Made by a program: the position numbers and the translations under genes
Shown here: piece after piece, positions 24,912 through 34,376 of the stretch
Position numbering within the stretch: the first letter of the stretch is position 1
How the letters are laid out: each line of letters starts with the position of its first letter
Notes under the pieces: generated by a model
The model's input: the letters and a program-made list of their open reading frames with translations, nothing else
The model's database searches: none
What the model was told of the DNA's origin: nothing
Source: Micromonospora terminaliae
GTDB taxonomy: Bacteria > Actinomycetota > Actinomycetes > Mycobacteriales > Micromonosporaceae
DNA: 64,000 nt
Assembly (NCBI RefSeq): GCF_009671205.1
Contig: NZ_CP045309.1
Coordinates: 4,650,001 to 4,714,000, forward strand
Direction: 5' to 3'

Positions 24912-27476
24912 ATGACCGACACGGCGAGGACGGCCCGCGCCGGCGTCCCCGAGCGTCCGACCCTGGACGGCATCGAGGAGACCTGGGCGCGCCGCTGGCA
25001 GGAGGACGGGACGTACGCGTTCGACCGCTCGAAGGAGCGATCGGACGTCTACGCGATCGACACCCCGCCGCCGACCGTATCGGGCGAGCTGCACATGGGG
25101 CACGTCTTCTCCTACACGCACACCGACACGGTGGCCCGCTTCCAGCGGATGCGCGGCCGCACGGTCTTCTACCCGATGGGCTGGGACGACAACGGCCTGC
25201 CCACCGAGCGACGGGTGCAGAACGTCTACGGGGTGCGCCCCGACCCGGCGCTGCCCTACGACCCGGGCTGGCAGCCGCCGGCCGCGCCGGTGAGCGAGGC
25301 CGCCCGGAAGGACCCGGTGGCGATCTCCCGGCGCAACTTCATCGAGCTGTGCGAGGTGCTCACCGCGGAGGACGAGAAGGTCTTCGAGGCGCTGTGGCGG
25401 CGGCTCGGGCTGTCGGTGGACTGGTCGCTCACCTACACGACGATCGGGCGGGTGGCCCGGGCGACCAGCCAGCGCGCGTTCCTGCGCAACCTGGCCCGGG
25501 GCGAGGCCTACCAGGCCGAGGCGCCGACCCTCTGGGACGTCGGCTTCGCCACCGCGGTGGCCCAGGCCGAGCTGGAGGACCGGGAGCGCCCGGGCGCCTA
25601 CCACCGACTGCGCTTCCACGCCCCCGGCGGGCGCGAGGTGCTGATCGACACCACCCGGCCGGAGCTGCTGCCGGCGTGCGTGGCGCTGGTCTGCCACCCC
25701 GGCGACGACCGCTACGCGGAGCTGGTGGGCACCTCGGTGCGCACCCCGGTCTTCGGCGTCGAGGTGCCGGTGCACGCGCATCCGCTTGCGGACCCGGCCA
25801 AGGGCACCGGCATCGCGATGGTCTGCACCTTCGGCGACCTGGCCGACGTGACCTGGTGGCGGGAGCTACGGCTGGACACCCGGGTGGTGATCGGCCGGGA
25901 CGGCCGGCTGCTGCCGGAGGCGCCGGCCGGCGTGCCCGCCGGGCCCTACGCGGCGCTGGCGGGGCAGACCGTGAACGGCGCCCGCCGCACGATCGTCGAG
26001 TTGCTGGCCGACGCGGGCGACCTGGTGGGCGAGCCCCGCCCGATCACCCACCCGGTGAAGTTCTACGAGCGCGGCGACCGGCCACTGGAGATCGTCTCCA
26101 CCCGGCAGTGGTACCTGCGCAACGGTGGCCGCGACCTCGACCTGCGCGAGGAGCTGCTGGCCCGCGGGCGGGAGCTGCGCTGGGTGCCGGAGCACATGCG
26201 GCACCGCTACGAGCACTGGGTGGGTGGCCTCACCGGTGACTGGCTGGTCAGCCGGCAACGCTTCTTCGGGGTGCCGGTGCCGGTGTGGTACCGGCTCGAC
26301 GACGCTGGCGAGCCGGACTGGTCCCAGCCTCTCACACCGGATGAGCCGATGCTCCCGGTCGACCCGTCGAGCGACGCGCCGCCGGGCTACGAGGAGGCAC
26401 AGCGCGGGATGCCGGGCGGGTTCGTCGGCGACCCGGACGTGCTGGACACCTGGGCCACCTCGTCGCTGACGCCGCAGATCGTCGGCGGCTGGGAGACGGA
26501 CGAGGACCTGTTCCGGCGGGTCTTCCCCATGGACCTGCGCCCGCAGGGGCAGGAGATCATCCGCACCTGGCTCTTCGCCTCGGTGGTGCGGGCGCACCAG
26601 GAGCAGGGTGTGCTGCCCTGGCGGGACGCCGTGCTCTCCGGCTGGATCCTCGACCCCGACCGGAAGAAGATGTCCAAGTCCAAGGGCAACGTGGTCACCC
26701 CGATGGGCCTGCTGGAGCAGCACGGTTCGGACGCGGTCCGCTACTGGGCCGCCAACGGCAAGCCCGGCATGGACCTGGCCTTCGACCCGGCGCAGATCAA
26801 GGTTGGCCGGCGGCTCGCCACGAAGCTGCTCAACGCCTCGAAGTTCGCCCTCGGGCTGGGCGCGGCGGACGCCCTTCGCGCCCCGGTGACCGCGCCGTTG
26901 GACACCGCCATGCTGGCCGAACTGTCCGGCGTGGTCGCCACGGCGACCACCGCCTTCGACGCGTACGACCACACGGCCGCGCTCATCGCCACGGAGGCGT
27001 TCTTCTGGCGCTTCTGCGACGACTACATCGAGCTGGTGAAGGAGCGCGCCTACGGCACCGGGCCGGGTGCCGACTCGGCCCGGGCGGCGCTGGCCACCGC
27101 GCTCTCGGTGCAGTTGCGGCTCTTCGCCCCGGTGCTGCCCTTCGTCACCGAGGAGGTCTGGTCCTGGTGGCGCTACGGCTCGGTGCACCGTGCGCCCTGG
27201 CCCACCACCTACGAGGTGGGCCGGGCGGTGCAGGCGCCGGGTGACCCGGAGCTGCTGCGGCTGGCCGCGGACGCGCTGGGCCAGGTGCGCCGGGCCAAGT
27301 CGGAGCGGAAGCTGTCGATGAAGGCCGAGGTGCCGCTGGCCGAGGCGCTCGGGCCGGCCGCCCTGCTCGACCGGCTCACCCTGGTGGCCGACGACGTCCG
27401 GGCGGCGGGCCGGATCGCCAAGCTCGACCTGCTCCCCGATCGCACGACCGAGCTGGTCATCGCCTGCGCCTTCTGA
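24912..27476 (+). CDS. valS: Valyl-tRNA synthetase
   Basis: 854 residues. The class I HIGH-type motif is PPPTVSGELHMGH, and the KMSKS loop is KKMSKSKGNVV. The editing domain (HDTTRPE-type text IDTTRPELLPACVALVCHP) and the anticodon-binding domain follow in order. The C-terminal coiled coil found in E. coli-type enzymes is absent, so this is the shorter type. Charges tRNA-Val in the cytoplasm. The long open frame upstream of 24912 reads antisense through the neighbouring membrane-protein gene and is not part of it. Followed by a strong hairpin at 27499. Confidence 0.97.
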   Translation: MTDTARTARAGVPERPTLDGIEETWARRWQEDGTYAFDRSKERSDVYAIDTPPPTVSGELHMGHVFSYTHTDTVARFQRMRGRTVFYPMGWDDNGLPTERRVQNVYGVRPDPALPYDPGWQPPAAPVSEAARKDPVAISRRNFIELCEVLTAEDEKVFEALWRRLGLSVDWSLTYTTIGRVARATSQRAFLRNLARGEAYQAEAPTLWDVGFATAVAQAELEDRERPGAYHRLRFHAPGGREVLIDTTRPELLPACVALVCHPGDDRYAELVGTSVRTPVFGVEVPVHAHPLADPAKGTGIAMVCTFGDLADVTWWRELRLDTRVVIGRDGRLLPEAPAGVPAGPYAALAGQTVNGARRTIVELLADAGDLVGEPRPITHPVKFYERGDRPLEIVSTRQWYLRNGGRDLDLREELLARGRELRWVPEHMRHRYEHWVGGLTGDWLVSRQRFFGVPVPVWYRLDDAGEPDWSQPLTPDEPMLPVDPSSDAPPGYEEAQRGMPGGFVGDPDVLDTWATSSLTPQIVGGWETDEDLFRRVFPMDLRPQGQEIIRTWLFASVVRAHQEQGVLPWRDAVLSGWILDPDRKKMSKSKGNVVTPMGLLEQHGSDAVRYWAANGKPGMDLAFDPAQIKVGRRLATKLLNASKFALGLGAADALRAPVTAPLDTAMLAELSGVVATATTAFDAYDHTAALIATEAFFWRFCDDYIELVKERAYGTGPGADSARAALATALSVQLRLFAPVLPFVTEEVWSWWRYGSVHRAPWPTTYEVGRAVQAPGDPELLRLAADALGQVRRAKSERKLSMKAEVPLAEALGPAALLDRLTLVADDVRAAGRIAKLDLLPDRTTELVIACAF

Positions 27477-27498
27477 GCCCCCGCAGGCTCGGTCCCCC

Positions 27499-27531
27499 GG
27501 GAACGGAGTGGCTCTGGGTCACTCCGTTCCC
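27499..27531 (+). terminator. Bidirectional terminator after valS
   Basis: Perfect 12-base arms, GGGAACGGAGTG and its complement CACTCCGTTCCC, with a 9-base loop. Lies 22 bases after the valS stop and 15 before the end of the convergent lipoprotein gene. Confidence 0.8.
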
Positions 27532-27545
27532 GACGGGCGGCCGGC

Positions 27546-28028
27546 TCAGGTGGCCGAACAGGCCGTCTCGAGCTGCTTCACGGCGTCGGTGAGCGGGGCC
27601 TTGCTCGGCGCCTTCTTCGGAGCGGTCGCCCACGTGTCGGCCAGGTCCGACATCGCGGTCGCGACCCCCTTCACGGCGTCGTTGACCGTGTCGCTCGTGG
27701 TGAAGGCGTTCACGTAGAGCGAGGCGGCACCGGCGGAGTACTGGGCGCTGACCGCGGAGTGCCCGGCCGGCGGCCCGATCTTCTCCGCCGAGGCGACCTT
27801 CTTCAGCGCGGCCTTGATGTCCTTGTCGGCGGCCGTGCAGGCGGCCTTCGTGGCGGCGTCCATGGCCGGCGTGGCCGGCGCGGTGGCGCTCGGCGGGGCG
27901 GCCGGCGCCGTGGTGGTCGCCGCGTCGCTGCCGCCGGACGCCGCCGGCTTGTCGCCGTCGTCGCAGCCGGCCATGACGAGCGTCGCCACGGCGGCCGGAA
28001 CCAGCAGTGCGAGCCGAGTTGAGCGCAT
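27546..28028 (-). CDS. Secreted lipoprotein, unknown function
   Basis: 160 residues. A classic lipoprotein signal: MRSTRL, a hydrophobic core and the lipobox LVMAGC (Cys ~22), then an Ala/Thr/Pro-rich linker and a helical domain of ~110 residues with two Cys (AACTAADK, ETACSAT) that could pair. Anchored on the outer face of the membrane. GGGGAGAAACGA gives the ribosome binding site before the ATG at 28028. Similar small lipoproteins are common in Micromonosporaceae but uncharacterised. Confidence 0.8.
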   Translation of the reverse strand: MRSTRLALLVPAAVATLVMAGCDDGDKPAASGGSDAATTTAPAAPPSATAPATPAMDAATKAACTAADKDIKAALKKVASAEKIGPPAGHSAVSAQYSAGAASLYVNAFTTSDTVNDAVKGVATAMSDLADTWATAPKKAPSKAPLTDAVKQLETACSAT

Positions 28029-28219
28029 TCGTTTCTCCCCGTTGGTGTCGTGCTTCGGCCCGCCGGAAGCTACCAGACCTGAGGGTCGTCCCGGTGCCGG
28101 ATTCGGGCGGCCCCGGCAGGCTGCGGTCCACTGAGGACGCGGGGTGCCCGCTGACACGTGCGGGGCCCGCTCGGCGCACCTGGTGTCGGCGGCGCCGAGC
28201 GGGCCCGTTCCCGCCTGGG

Positions 28220-28930
28220 TCAGCTGGTCTCGCCGGCCACGCTGAACGAACGGAGGCGGTCCACGGCGAGCGCCGTGAAACCGACCGCGATCAGCGCGCT
28301 CATCACCGAGGCGACCGGCACGGACACGTTCGTGGCGAGCAGGTCAGTCGGTGCGATCCGGTCGGCGAGGGCGATCACGTACTGCTGGATCGAGAGCACC
28401 TTCGTGCCGCTCACGAAGTTGCCGAGCAGCCCCTCCCAGATCAGCACGTAGACGAGGCCGAGCAGCACCGGCCGCCGGGTGAGCAGGCTGAGCGCCACGA
28501 AGAAGGCGCAGTAGGCCAGCGACCCGATCGACGCGGCGACGGCGAGCCCCAGGCCGAGGCGTACCGAATGGGCGAGCACGCCCGCGACGTAGAGCGGCAC
28601 GGCGACGGTGACCGCCGTGACGGCGGCGGCCACGGCCAGCTTCGGCAGGATGATCTGCCAGCGCGGCAGCGGCTTGGTGAGGATGTGCACCACCGTGCCG
28701 TCGTCGATCTCCGCGCCGAGCACACCGGTGCCGACGATCAGCGCGACCACCGGCAGCACGACGGCCAGGCCGAGCCCGACCAGCACGGCGGGCCCCCACT
28801 CGCCCGGGTCGACGCCGAGCGAGCGGGAGAGGATCGCCAGCGTCAGCAGCAGGACGGGCAGCGGGAGGAGCAGCAGGAAGCGGCGCCGGCCGAACAGGCC
28901 ACGCGCGGTGATCCAGGAAACGGTCGACAT
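28220..28930 (-). CDS. ABC-2 type transporter permease
   Basis: 236 residues, about six hydrophobic segments (RFLLLLPLPVLLLTLAILSR, AVLVGLGLAVVLPVVALIVG, LAVAAAVTAVTVAVPLYVAG and others). The segment GAEIDDGTVVHILTKPLPRW QIILPKL is the conserved cytoplasmic stretch of ABC-2 permeases ('E...gt...ll..Pvsr..il..k'). Last gene of a four-gene operon; starts 2 bases after the ATPase stop. Exports an unknown substrate. Confidence 0.85.
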   Translation of the reverse strand: MSTVSWITARGLFGRRRFLLLLPLPVLLLTLAILSRSLGVDPGEWGPAVLVGLGLAVVLPVVALIVGTGVLGAEIDDGTVVHILTKPLPRWQIILPKLAVAAAVTAVTVAVPLYVAGVLAHSVRLGLGLAVAASIGSLAYCAFFVALSLLTRRPVLLGLVYVLIWEGLLGNFVSGTKVLSIQQYVIALADRIAPTDLLATNVSVPVASVMSALIAVGFTALAVDRLRSFSVAGETS

Positions 28931-28932
28931 GC

Positions 28933-29886
28933 TCAGCTCCCCACCAGGTAGGAGAAGACGCTCTCCAGCGATTCGTCCTCGGGCGTCAGCGACCGGACCC
29001 GGACGCTGCGGGCCAGCGCGATCTTCGGCAGCGCGCGGGTGAAGGCGCCGTAGTCGCCGGCGCGCACGGTCAGCCCGTCCCGGCCCAGTTCCACCCCGGT
29101 CACCGACTGCTCGGCCATCAACGCGACCGCGAGGGCCCGGTCGTCGGTGGAGCTGACCCGGAAGACGTGCGGCCGGTTGGTCATGAGCCGGCGGATGGTG
29201 CGGTAGTCGCCGGAGGCGGCCAGCCGGCCGGCGACCATCACCTGCACGGTGCCGGAGACCTGCTCGACCTCCTCCAGGATGTGCGAGCTGAACAGGATGG
29301 TCCGGCCCGCGTCACCGAGGCGGTGCAGCAGGGCCATCATGTGCAGCCGCTGCCGCGGGTCCATGCCGTTGAACGGCTCGTCGAGCAGCAGGGCCTGGGG
29401 GTCGTGCACCAGGGCGGCGGCCACGCGGGTGCGCTGCCGCATGCCCTTGGAGTAGGTGCCGATCTTCCGGTCCTGCGCGGGCTCCATCTCGACCAGCGCG
29501 ATGGCCCGGCGGGCCGCGGCCTCCGGGTCGGGCAGCCGGTGCAGCTTGGCGCTGGCCAGCACGAACTCGTACGCGCTGAGGAAGGTGTGCACCGCCTCCC
29601 GCTCGCTGACCAGGCCGAGCCGCCGGTAGACGTCGGGGTTGCGCCAGGTCGGCGTGCCGTCGAGGGTGACCGCGCCGCGGGACGGGGCCAGGAAACCGGC
29701 CATCATGTGCAGCAGGGTGGTCTTGCCCGCGCCGTTCGGGCCGAGCAGGCCGGTCACCCCGGGACCGAGCCGCATGGTGACGTCGTTGACCGCCACCACG
29801 TTGCCGTACCAGCGGGAGACGCCGGCCAGGTCGAGGGTGGAGGCGGGGGTCGCCGGGGCCGCCGGCTCCGCGCTGATCGTGGTCAT
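28933..29886 (-). CDS. ABC transporter ATP-binding protein
   Basis: 317 residues. Walker A LLGPNGAGKTT (~50), signature-like YSKGMRQRTRVAAALVHDPQ and Walker B ALLLDEPFNGMD, then the switch His in FSSHILEEVEQ. A C-terminal ~90-residue domain follows, as in ABC-2 ATPases. Overlaps the upstream permease gene by four bases (ATGA) and is followed by a second permease. The signature has KG instead of GG, common in this subfamily. Confidence 0.93.
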   Translation of the reverse strand: MTTISAEPAAPATPASTLDLAGVSRWYGNVVAVNDVTMRLGPGVTGLLGPNGAGKTTLLHMMAGFLAPSRGAVTLDGTPTWRNPDVYRRLGLVSEREAVHTFLSAYEFVLASAKLHRLPDPEAAARRAIALVEMEPAQDRKIGTYSKGMRQRTRVAAALVHDPQALLLDEPFNGMDPRQRLHMMALLHRLGDAGRTILFSSHILEEVEQVSGTVQVMVAGRLAASGDYRTIRRLMTNRPHVFRVSSTDDRALAVALMAEQSVTGVELGRDGLTVRAGDYGAFTRALPKIALARSVRVRSLTPEDESLESVFSYLVGS

Positions 29887-30764
29887 CGGGCGGCCACCTT
29901 CCGGTATCGCAGCAGCAGCAGGGTGACGCAGCCGGCGACCAGCAGCACGGCGACGGCCACGTAGACCGGCCCGAAGCCGCCGATCTGCGTTTCGGGATCT
30001 CCGCCGGGGACGAGCAGGTCGCCGAGGGTGTACTGGCCGACGGCATGGATCAGGGCGGTGGGCGAGCCGAGCATGGCCAGCTCGTTGACCGTGCGGGACG
30101 GCATGATCGAGAGGATGCCGACGATCGGGGCGGTCATCAGGAACACGGCCACGATGCCGCCGGCCGCGAACGCCCGCTTGCCGGTGAGCGAGGCGATCAG
30201 CAGCCCGACCGAGGCGAAGACCACCGCCCACAGGGCGGCGTAGAGCAGACCGGGCAGCAGGTCGAGCAGCTCGTCCCAGACCCCGCCCATCCCGTCCTTG
30301 GTGGTGAACGCGGCGCCCAGGAACATCACCAGCTGCGGCGCGCCGAGCAGCAGCCAGAGCGCGGTGACCAGCGACCCGAGCTTGGCCAGGGCGTAGTCGC
30401 CGCGCGGCAGCGGGCGGGAGAAGTAGAGCGGCAGCACGCCGCTGTGCAGGTCGCGGGAGACCAGCTCCGGCCCGACCACCGCGACGAAGAAGATGACCAG
30501 CCAGCTCATCGCGTCGGCGAACTGGGCGTACGTCATGACGACCGTGCCGGTCTGGGTGCGTACCGCGGTCAGCCCGGCGGCGACGATCAGCACGATGCCG
30601 ACCACCAGCCAGGGGAAGATCTTCGCCTTGGCGGACCGGCCGAGACCGAAGGCGGTGCGTACGCCGTGCAGGTAGAGCGCGCCGAAGACGTGCCGGCGGC
30701 CGAGCCGCGGGCCGGTGTAGCGCTGGTAGCCGATGTCGTGGATGACGCCGGTCGGCTCAGACAT
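29883..30764 (-). CDS. ABC-2 type transporter permease
   Basis: 293 residues with about six membrane segments. The N-terminal cytoplasmic part (HDIGYQRYTGPRLGRRHVFG) is characteristic of one actinobacterial permease family, and PELVSRDLHSGVLPLYFSRPLPRGDYALAK is the conserved ABC-2 loop. Overlaps the first ATPase gene at its start and the second ATPase gene at its end, so all four genes are translationally coupled. Confidence 0.88.
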   Translation of the reverse strand: MSEPTGVIHDIGYQRYTGPRLGRRHVFGALYLHGVRTAFGLGRSAKAKIFPWLVVGIVLIVAAGLTAVRTQTGTVVMTYAQFADAMSWLVIFFVAVVGPELVSRDLHSGVLPLYFSRPLPRGDYALAKLGSLVTALWLLLGAPQLVMFLGAAFTTKDGMGGVWDELLDLLPGLLYAALWAVVFASVGLLIASLTGKRAFAAGGIVAVFLMTAPIVGILSIMPSRTVNELAMLGSPTALIHAVGQYTLGDLLVPGGDPETQIGGFGPVYVAVAVLLVAGCVTLLLLRYRKVAAR

Positions 30765-31671
30765 GGCTGGGCTCCCTCGTGGCGAAGAGTTCGGCCACCC
30801 GGTGCCGGCGCTGGTCGAGCCGGTGCAGCGGCAGGTCCAGCTCGGCGACCGCGCCGATGATCAGGTCGTAGGTGGCGTCGTCGGCGAGCGGGACGAGCAG
30901 CAGCCGCCCCTCCCGGGACACCGGCAGGTCGAGCGCGGCGAGCCGGGCGGCGAGTTCGTCCGTGCCCTCGCTCACCTCGACCGCGAGCACGTCGGTGGCG
31001 GAGGTCATCGCGGAGATGCGGTCGGCGCGCAGCAGCCGCCCGCCGTCGATGGCGACCAGGGTGTCGCAGATCCGCTCGACCTCGCCGAGCAGGTGCGAGC
31101 AGACGACGACCGAGATGCCGAACTCGGTGCCGATCCGGTGGATCAGGCTGAGCATGGCGTCCCGGCCGGCCGGGTCGAGACCGTTGGTCGGCTCGTCGAG
31201 CAGCAGCAGGTCGGGGTCGTGCACCAGGGCCTGGGCGAGCTTCACCCGCTGCTTCATGCCGGTGGAGTAGCCACCGACGGCCCGGTGCCGCTCCTCGTGC
31301 AGGCCGACGTGGCGCAGCGCCTCGGAGGCCCGCTCCCGGGCGACCGTGCGGGGCAGACCGCTGATCCGGCCGAGGTGGGTGACCATCTCGGCGGCGGAGA
31401 GGTCGGGCGGGAGGGCGTCGTGCTCGGGCATGTAGCCGACCCGGGCGCGGACGGCCGCGGGGTCGGTGGTCGGGTCGAGGCCGAGCACGGAGACCCGACC
31501 GCTGGTCGGGGCGAGCAGGCCCAGCAGGATCTTGATCAGGGTGGACTTGCCGGCGCCGTTCGCGCCCACCAGCCCGATGATCCCCGGCTCGACCGACACG
31601 GTGAGGTCGGCCAGCGCGGTGACCCGGCCTCCGTACGTCTTGGTCAGCGACTCGGTCGCGAGCAGTGTCAC
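30757..31671 (-). CDS. ABC transporter ATP-binding protein
   Basis: 304 residues, first gene of the operon. Walker A LVGANGAGKST (~38), signature YSTGMKQRVKLAQALVHDPD and Walker B LLLLDEPTNGLD, with CSHLLGEVERIC as the H-loop. A C-terminal domain of ~90 residues follows. The only start in the right place is the GTG at 31671, without a strong ribosome binding site, so it could be leaderless. The open frame beyond 31671 is antisense to the APS-kinase gene and not real. Confidence 0.92.
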   Translation of the reverse strand: MTLLATESLTKTYGGRVTALADLTVSVEPGIIGLVGANGAGKSTLIKILLGLLAPTSGRVSVLGLDPTTDPAAVRARVGYMPEHDALPPDLSAAEMVTHLGRISGLPRTVARERASEALRHVGLHEERHRAVGGYSTGMKQRVKLAQALVHDPDLLLLDEPTNGLDPAGRDAMLSLIHRIGTEFGISVVVCSHLLGEVERICDTLVAIDGGRLLRADRISAMTSATDVLAVEVSEGTDELAARLAALDLPVSREGRLLLVPLADDATYDLIIGAVAELDLPLHRLDQRRHRVAELFATREPSHV

Positions 31672-31899
31672 GCGGCAAGCGTAGGTAGCGCGCGCCCCTC
31701 CGGGTATCGGGAAACGCTCGGGGTTGCCCCTGATTCCGCCCCGACGGTGGCCGACCGGCCGGTCCGGGCCGGTCCGTCCGGCCGGCGGAGCGCCGAGGAC
31801 GGCCGGTTTGCCGGCCGGTGACCGGGAGGTGGAGTGGCGCTCTCGACCGATCGCCGGTGGGCTGAGAAACTGTGTGCCGGCCGGTGAGTTGGGGGTTTC

Positions 31900-33429
31900 A
31901 TGAGCAACGGGTGGGTGCTGCCCGAGGATGTGCTGCGGGACGCGCCGGCGTACGCGCCAAGGCCCGCTGAGCTGGCCGACCTGGGGTTGCTGCTGACCGG
32001 GGCGTACGCCCCGCTGACCGGCTTCATGACCCGCGCCGACCTGGCCTCGCTGAGCCGGCGCGGCCGGCTCGCCGACGGCACGCCGTGGCCGGTGCCGGTG
32101 ACGCTCCAGGTGCCGGCCGCGCTCGTCGAGGGGCTGGTGCTGGACGACCCGCTGCGCCGGGCGCTGGTGCTCACCGACGGCGAGGGCGCGCCGGTGGCCG
32201 CGATGGACGTGACCGACGTCTGGCCGGTCCGCGAGGGCACGGTCGGCGTGGGCGGTGCCGTACGCCGGCTCGGCGACGGCGGCCACGGCCCGTTCCAGCG
32301 GCTGCGGCGCAGCCCGGAGGAGGTCCGGGGGCTGCTGCCCCCGGGGCGGGTGCTCGGCGTCTTCGCCGACCGTCCGCTGCACCGGCCGCAGCTCGCGCAG
32401 ATCGCACACGCCGCCCGCACGCTCGGCGCGCACCTGCTGGTGCTGATCCCGGTGGGTGAGGAGGCGACCGGCGGGCTGCCGTCCGAGGCGCTGGTGCGCA
32501 GCGTGTTCGCCGCCCGGGACCGGATGCCCCCGGCCACCCTGGTGGCGGTGCCGCTGGCCCGGCGGCGCGACGAGATCAGCGACGCGCTGCTCCGGGCGCG
32601 GGTCGCCGCCGCCTACGGGGTGACCCACCTGCTCTCGACCGAGGGCATGCTCTCCGGGGCCGGCCTGCGGGTGCTGGTGCCCCGCGAGCTGGCCTACGAC
32701 AGCCGTGACGGGCAGTGGCGCTGGCGGGAGGACATCCCGCCGCGCAACCGGAAGCTGGCGCTCAGCCAGGCGGAGATCGACGACCTGCTGGACCGGGGCT
32801 TCCCGCTGCCCGAGTGGCACACCCCGCCGGCGGTGGCCAAGGAGCTGGCCCGGGCCCGCCCGCCGCGCCGGCACCGCGGCCTGGTGATCTTCCTGACCGG
32901 CCTCTCCGGTTCCGGCAAGTCGACCATCGCCCGCGGTCTCGCCGACCAGCTGCGCGAGGGCGGCGACCGGAGCATCACCCTGCTCGACGGCGACGTGGTG
33001 CGCCGGGAGCTCTCGGCCGGGCTGGGCTTCAGCAAGGCCGACCGCGACCTCAACGTGCGCCGGATCGGCTGGGTGGCCGCCGAGATCGCCCGCCACCGGG
33101 GTGTGGGCATCTGCTGCCCCATCGCCCCGTACGCGGCGGCCCGGGCCACCGCCCGGGAGATGGCGCACGCCGCCGGTGCGGGCTTCCTGCTGGTGCACGT
33201 GGCCACCCCGCTGGAGGTCTGCGAGCAGCGCGACCGCAAGGGCCTGTACGCGCGCGCCCGCGCCGGCCTGATCACCGGGATGACCGGGATCGACGACCCG
33301 TACGAGGAGCCGACCGACGCCGACCTGGTGGTGGACACCACCGACATGACCGTCGAGGAGGCGGTCCAGCGGGTGATGGAGCACCTCACCGAGACCGGCT
33401 GGGTGGAGCCCCGCCTCCAGCCCGCCTGA
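31900..33429 (+). CDS. cysC: APS kinase fused to a degenerate ATP-sulfurylase domain
   Basis: 509 residues. The N-terminal ~320 follow ATP sulfurylase (GAYAPLTGFMTRADLASL; later SQAEIDDLLDRGFPLPEWHT), but the catalytic QxRNPxHRxH motif is reduced to FADRPLHRPQLAQIAH. The C-terminal ~180 are a complete APS kinase: P-loop GLSGSGKST, LLDGDVVRRELS, FSKADRDLNVRRIGWVA, ICCPIAPYAAAR and KGLYARARAGLITGMTGIDD. The kinase makes PAPS from APS and ATP. The front domain probably has no sulfurylase activity. Start ATG at 31900 after a GGGGG run. Confidence 0.9.
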   Translation: MSNGWVLPEDVLRDAPAYAPRPAELADLGLLLTGAYAPLTGFMTRADLASLSRRGRLADGTPWPVPVTLQVPAALVEGLVLDDPLRRALVLTDGEGAPVAAMDVTDVWPVREGTVGVGGAVRRLGDGGHGPFQRLRRSPEEVRGLLPPGRVLGVFADRPLHRPQLAQIAHAARTLGAHLLVLIPVGEEATGGLPSEALVRSVFAARDRMPPATLVAVPLARRRDEISDALLRARVAAAYGVTHLLSTEGMLSGAGLRVLVPRELAYDSRDGQWRWREDIPPRNRKLALSQAEIDDLLDRGFPLPEWHTPPAVAKELARARPPRRHRGLVIFLTGLSGSGKSTIARGLADQLREGGDRSITLLDGDVVRRELSAGLGFSKADRDLNVRRIGWVAAEIARHRGVGICCPIAPYAAARATAREMAHAAGAGFLLVHVATPLEVCEQRDRKGLYARARAGLITGMTGIDDPYEEPTDADLVVDTTDMTVEEAVQRVMEHLTETGWVEPRLQPA

Positions 33430-33450
33430 TCCGGCGCCACCGACGCCCGG

Positions 33451-33481
33451 CCGCCGCCGCCCCGCGAGGGGACGGCGGCGG
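33451..33481 (+). terminator. Terminator hairpin after the APS-kinase gene
   Basis: CCGCCGCCG and CGGCGGCGG arms with an inner CCCC/GGGG stem around a GCGA tetraloop and one bulged A. Starts 21 bases after the stop codon. Confidence 0.75.
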
Positions 33482-33534
33482 TTCCGCGTTCGCTTCCGTT
33501 GTCCTCCGTTGCGCGCTAGTGTTCATCTTTGTTG

Positions 33535-33544
33535 GAACGCGTTC
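33535..33544. promoter_or_regulatory. Possible DeoR-family operator
   Basis: GAACGCGTTC is a perfect 10-base palindrome 44 bases before the DeoR-family start. The location suits autoregulation of the regulator-galT operon. Too short to be certain. Confidence 0.35.
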
Positions 33545-33587
33545 GACCACGTGGAGACGGGGTCGATAGTCGGGAGGTGACGGCGGG

Positions 33588-34376
33588 GTGCTGGCGCGGC
33601 AGCGGCAGGCGGTCATCCTGGAACGGGTCCGCGCCGCCGGGGGCGTCCGGGTCACCGAGCTGGCCGCCGAATTCGGCGTCTCGGACATGACCATCCGGCG
33701 CGACCTGGAGACGCTGCACGACCAGGGTCTGCTCGCCAAGGTGCACGGCGGGGCGACGCTGGCCGGCCCCGGCTCGACCGACGAGCCGGGCTTCCGCGCC
33801 AAGTCGGTCCGCCAGTCCGCCGAGAAGGCGGCCATCGCCGAGCGCGCCGCGCAGCTGGTCCGTCCCGGCGCCGCCGTCGCGCTCTCGGCCGGCACCACCA
33901 CCGCCGAGCTGGCCCGCCGCCTGACCGACGTGCCGGGCCTCACCGTGGTGACGAACTCCCTGCCGGTGGCCGAGATCCTGCACGTCGGCGGTCGGCCGGA
34001 CCAGACCGTCGTGCTCACCGGCGGGGTGCGCACCCCCTCGGACGCGCTGGTCGGCCCGCTGGCCGTGGCCGCGATCGGCGCGCTCCACCTGGACCTGCTC
34101 TTCCTCGGCGTGCACGGGATCAGCGAACGGGCCGGGTTCACCACCCCCAACCTCATGGAGGCGGACACCGACCGGGCCCTGGTGGCGGCCGCCGACCGGC
34201 TCGTGGTGCTCGCCGACCACAGCAAGTGGGGCACGGTCGGCATCTCCTCGATCGTCGGCCTGGACGCGGCGGACGTGCTGGTCAGCGACGACCGGTTGGG
34301 GGTCGACGCGCGACGGGTACTCGAGGACAGGGTGGGCGAACTGGTGATCGTGCGGGGCACGGAGGGTGCGGAGTGA
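33588..34376 (+). CDS. DeoR/GlpR family transcriptional regulator
   Basis: 262 residues. N-terminal winged helix: RQAVILERVRAAGGVRVTEL, AAEFGVSDMTIRRDLETLHDQGLLAKVHGGA, the standard DeoR motif. The C-terminal sugar-phosphate-binding domain has the SAGTTTAELARRL loop and LFLGVHGISERAGFTTPN, then VVLADHSKWGTVG. It would bind a phosphorylated sugar and control the operon. The start is a GTG at 33588 preceded by GGGAGG. Overlaps galT by four bases (GTGA), strongly suggesting control of galactose metabolism. Confidence 0.93.
   Translation: MLARQRQAVILERVRAAGGVRVTELAAEFGVSDMTIRRDLETLHDQGLLAKVHGGATLAGPGSTDEPGFRAKSVRQSAEKAAIAERAAQLVRPGAAVALSAGTTTAELARRLTDVPGLTVVTNSLPVAEILHVGGRPDQTVVLTGGVRTPSDALVGPLAVAAIGALHLDLLFLGVHGISERAGFTTPNLMEADTDRALVAAADRLVVLADHSKWGTVGISSIVGLDAADVLVSDDRLGVDARRVLEDRVGELVIVRGTEGAE

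Noticed and set aside
31672..33384. Upstream extension of the 30757 ATPase on the minus strand
   Set aside because: It runs antisense through the APS-kinase gene; homology of the ATPase starts at 31671.
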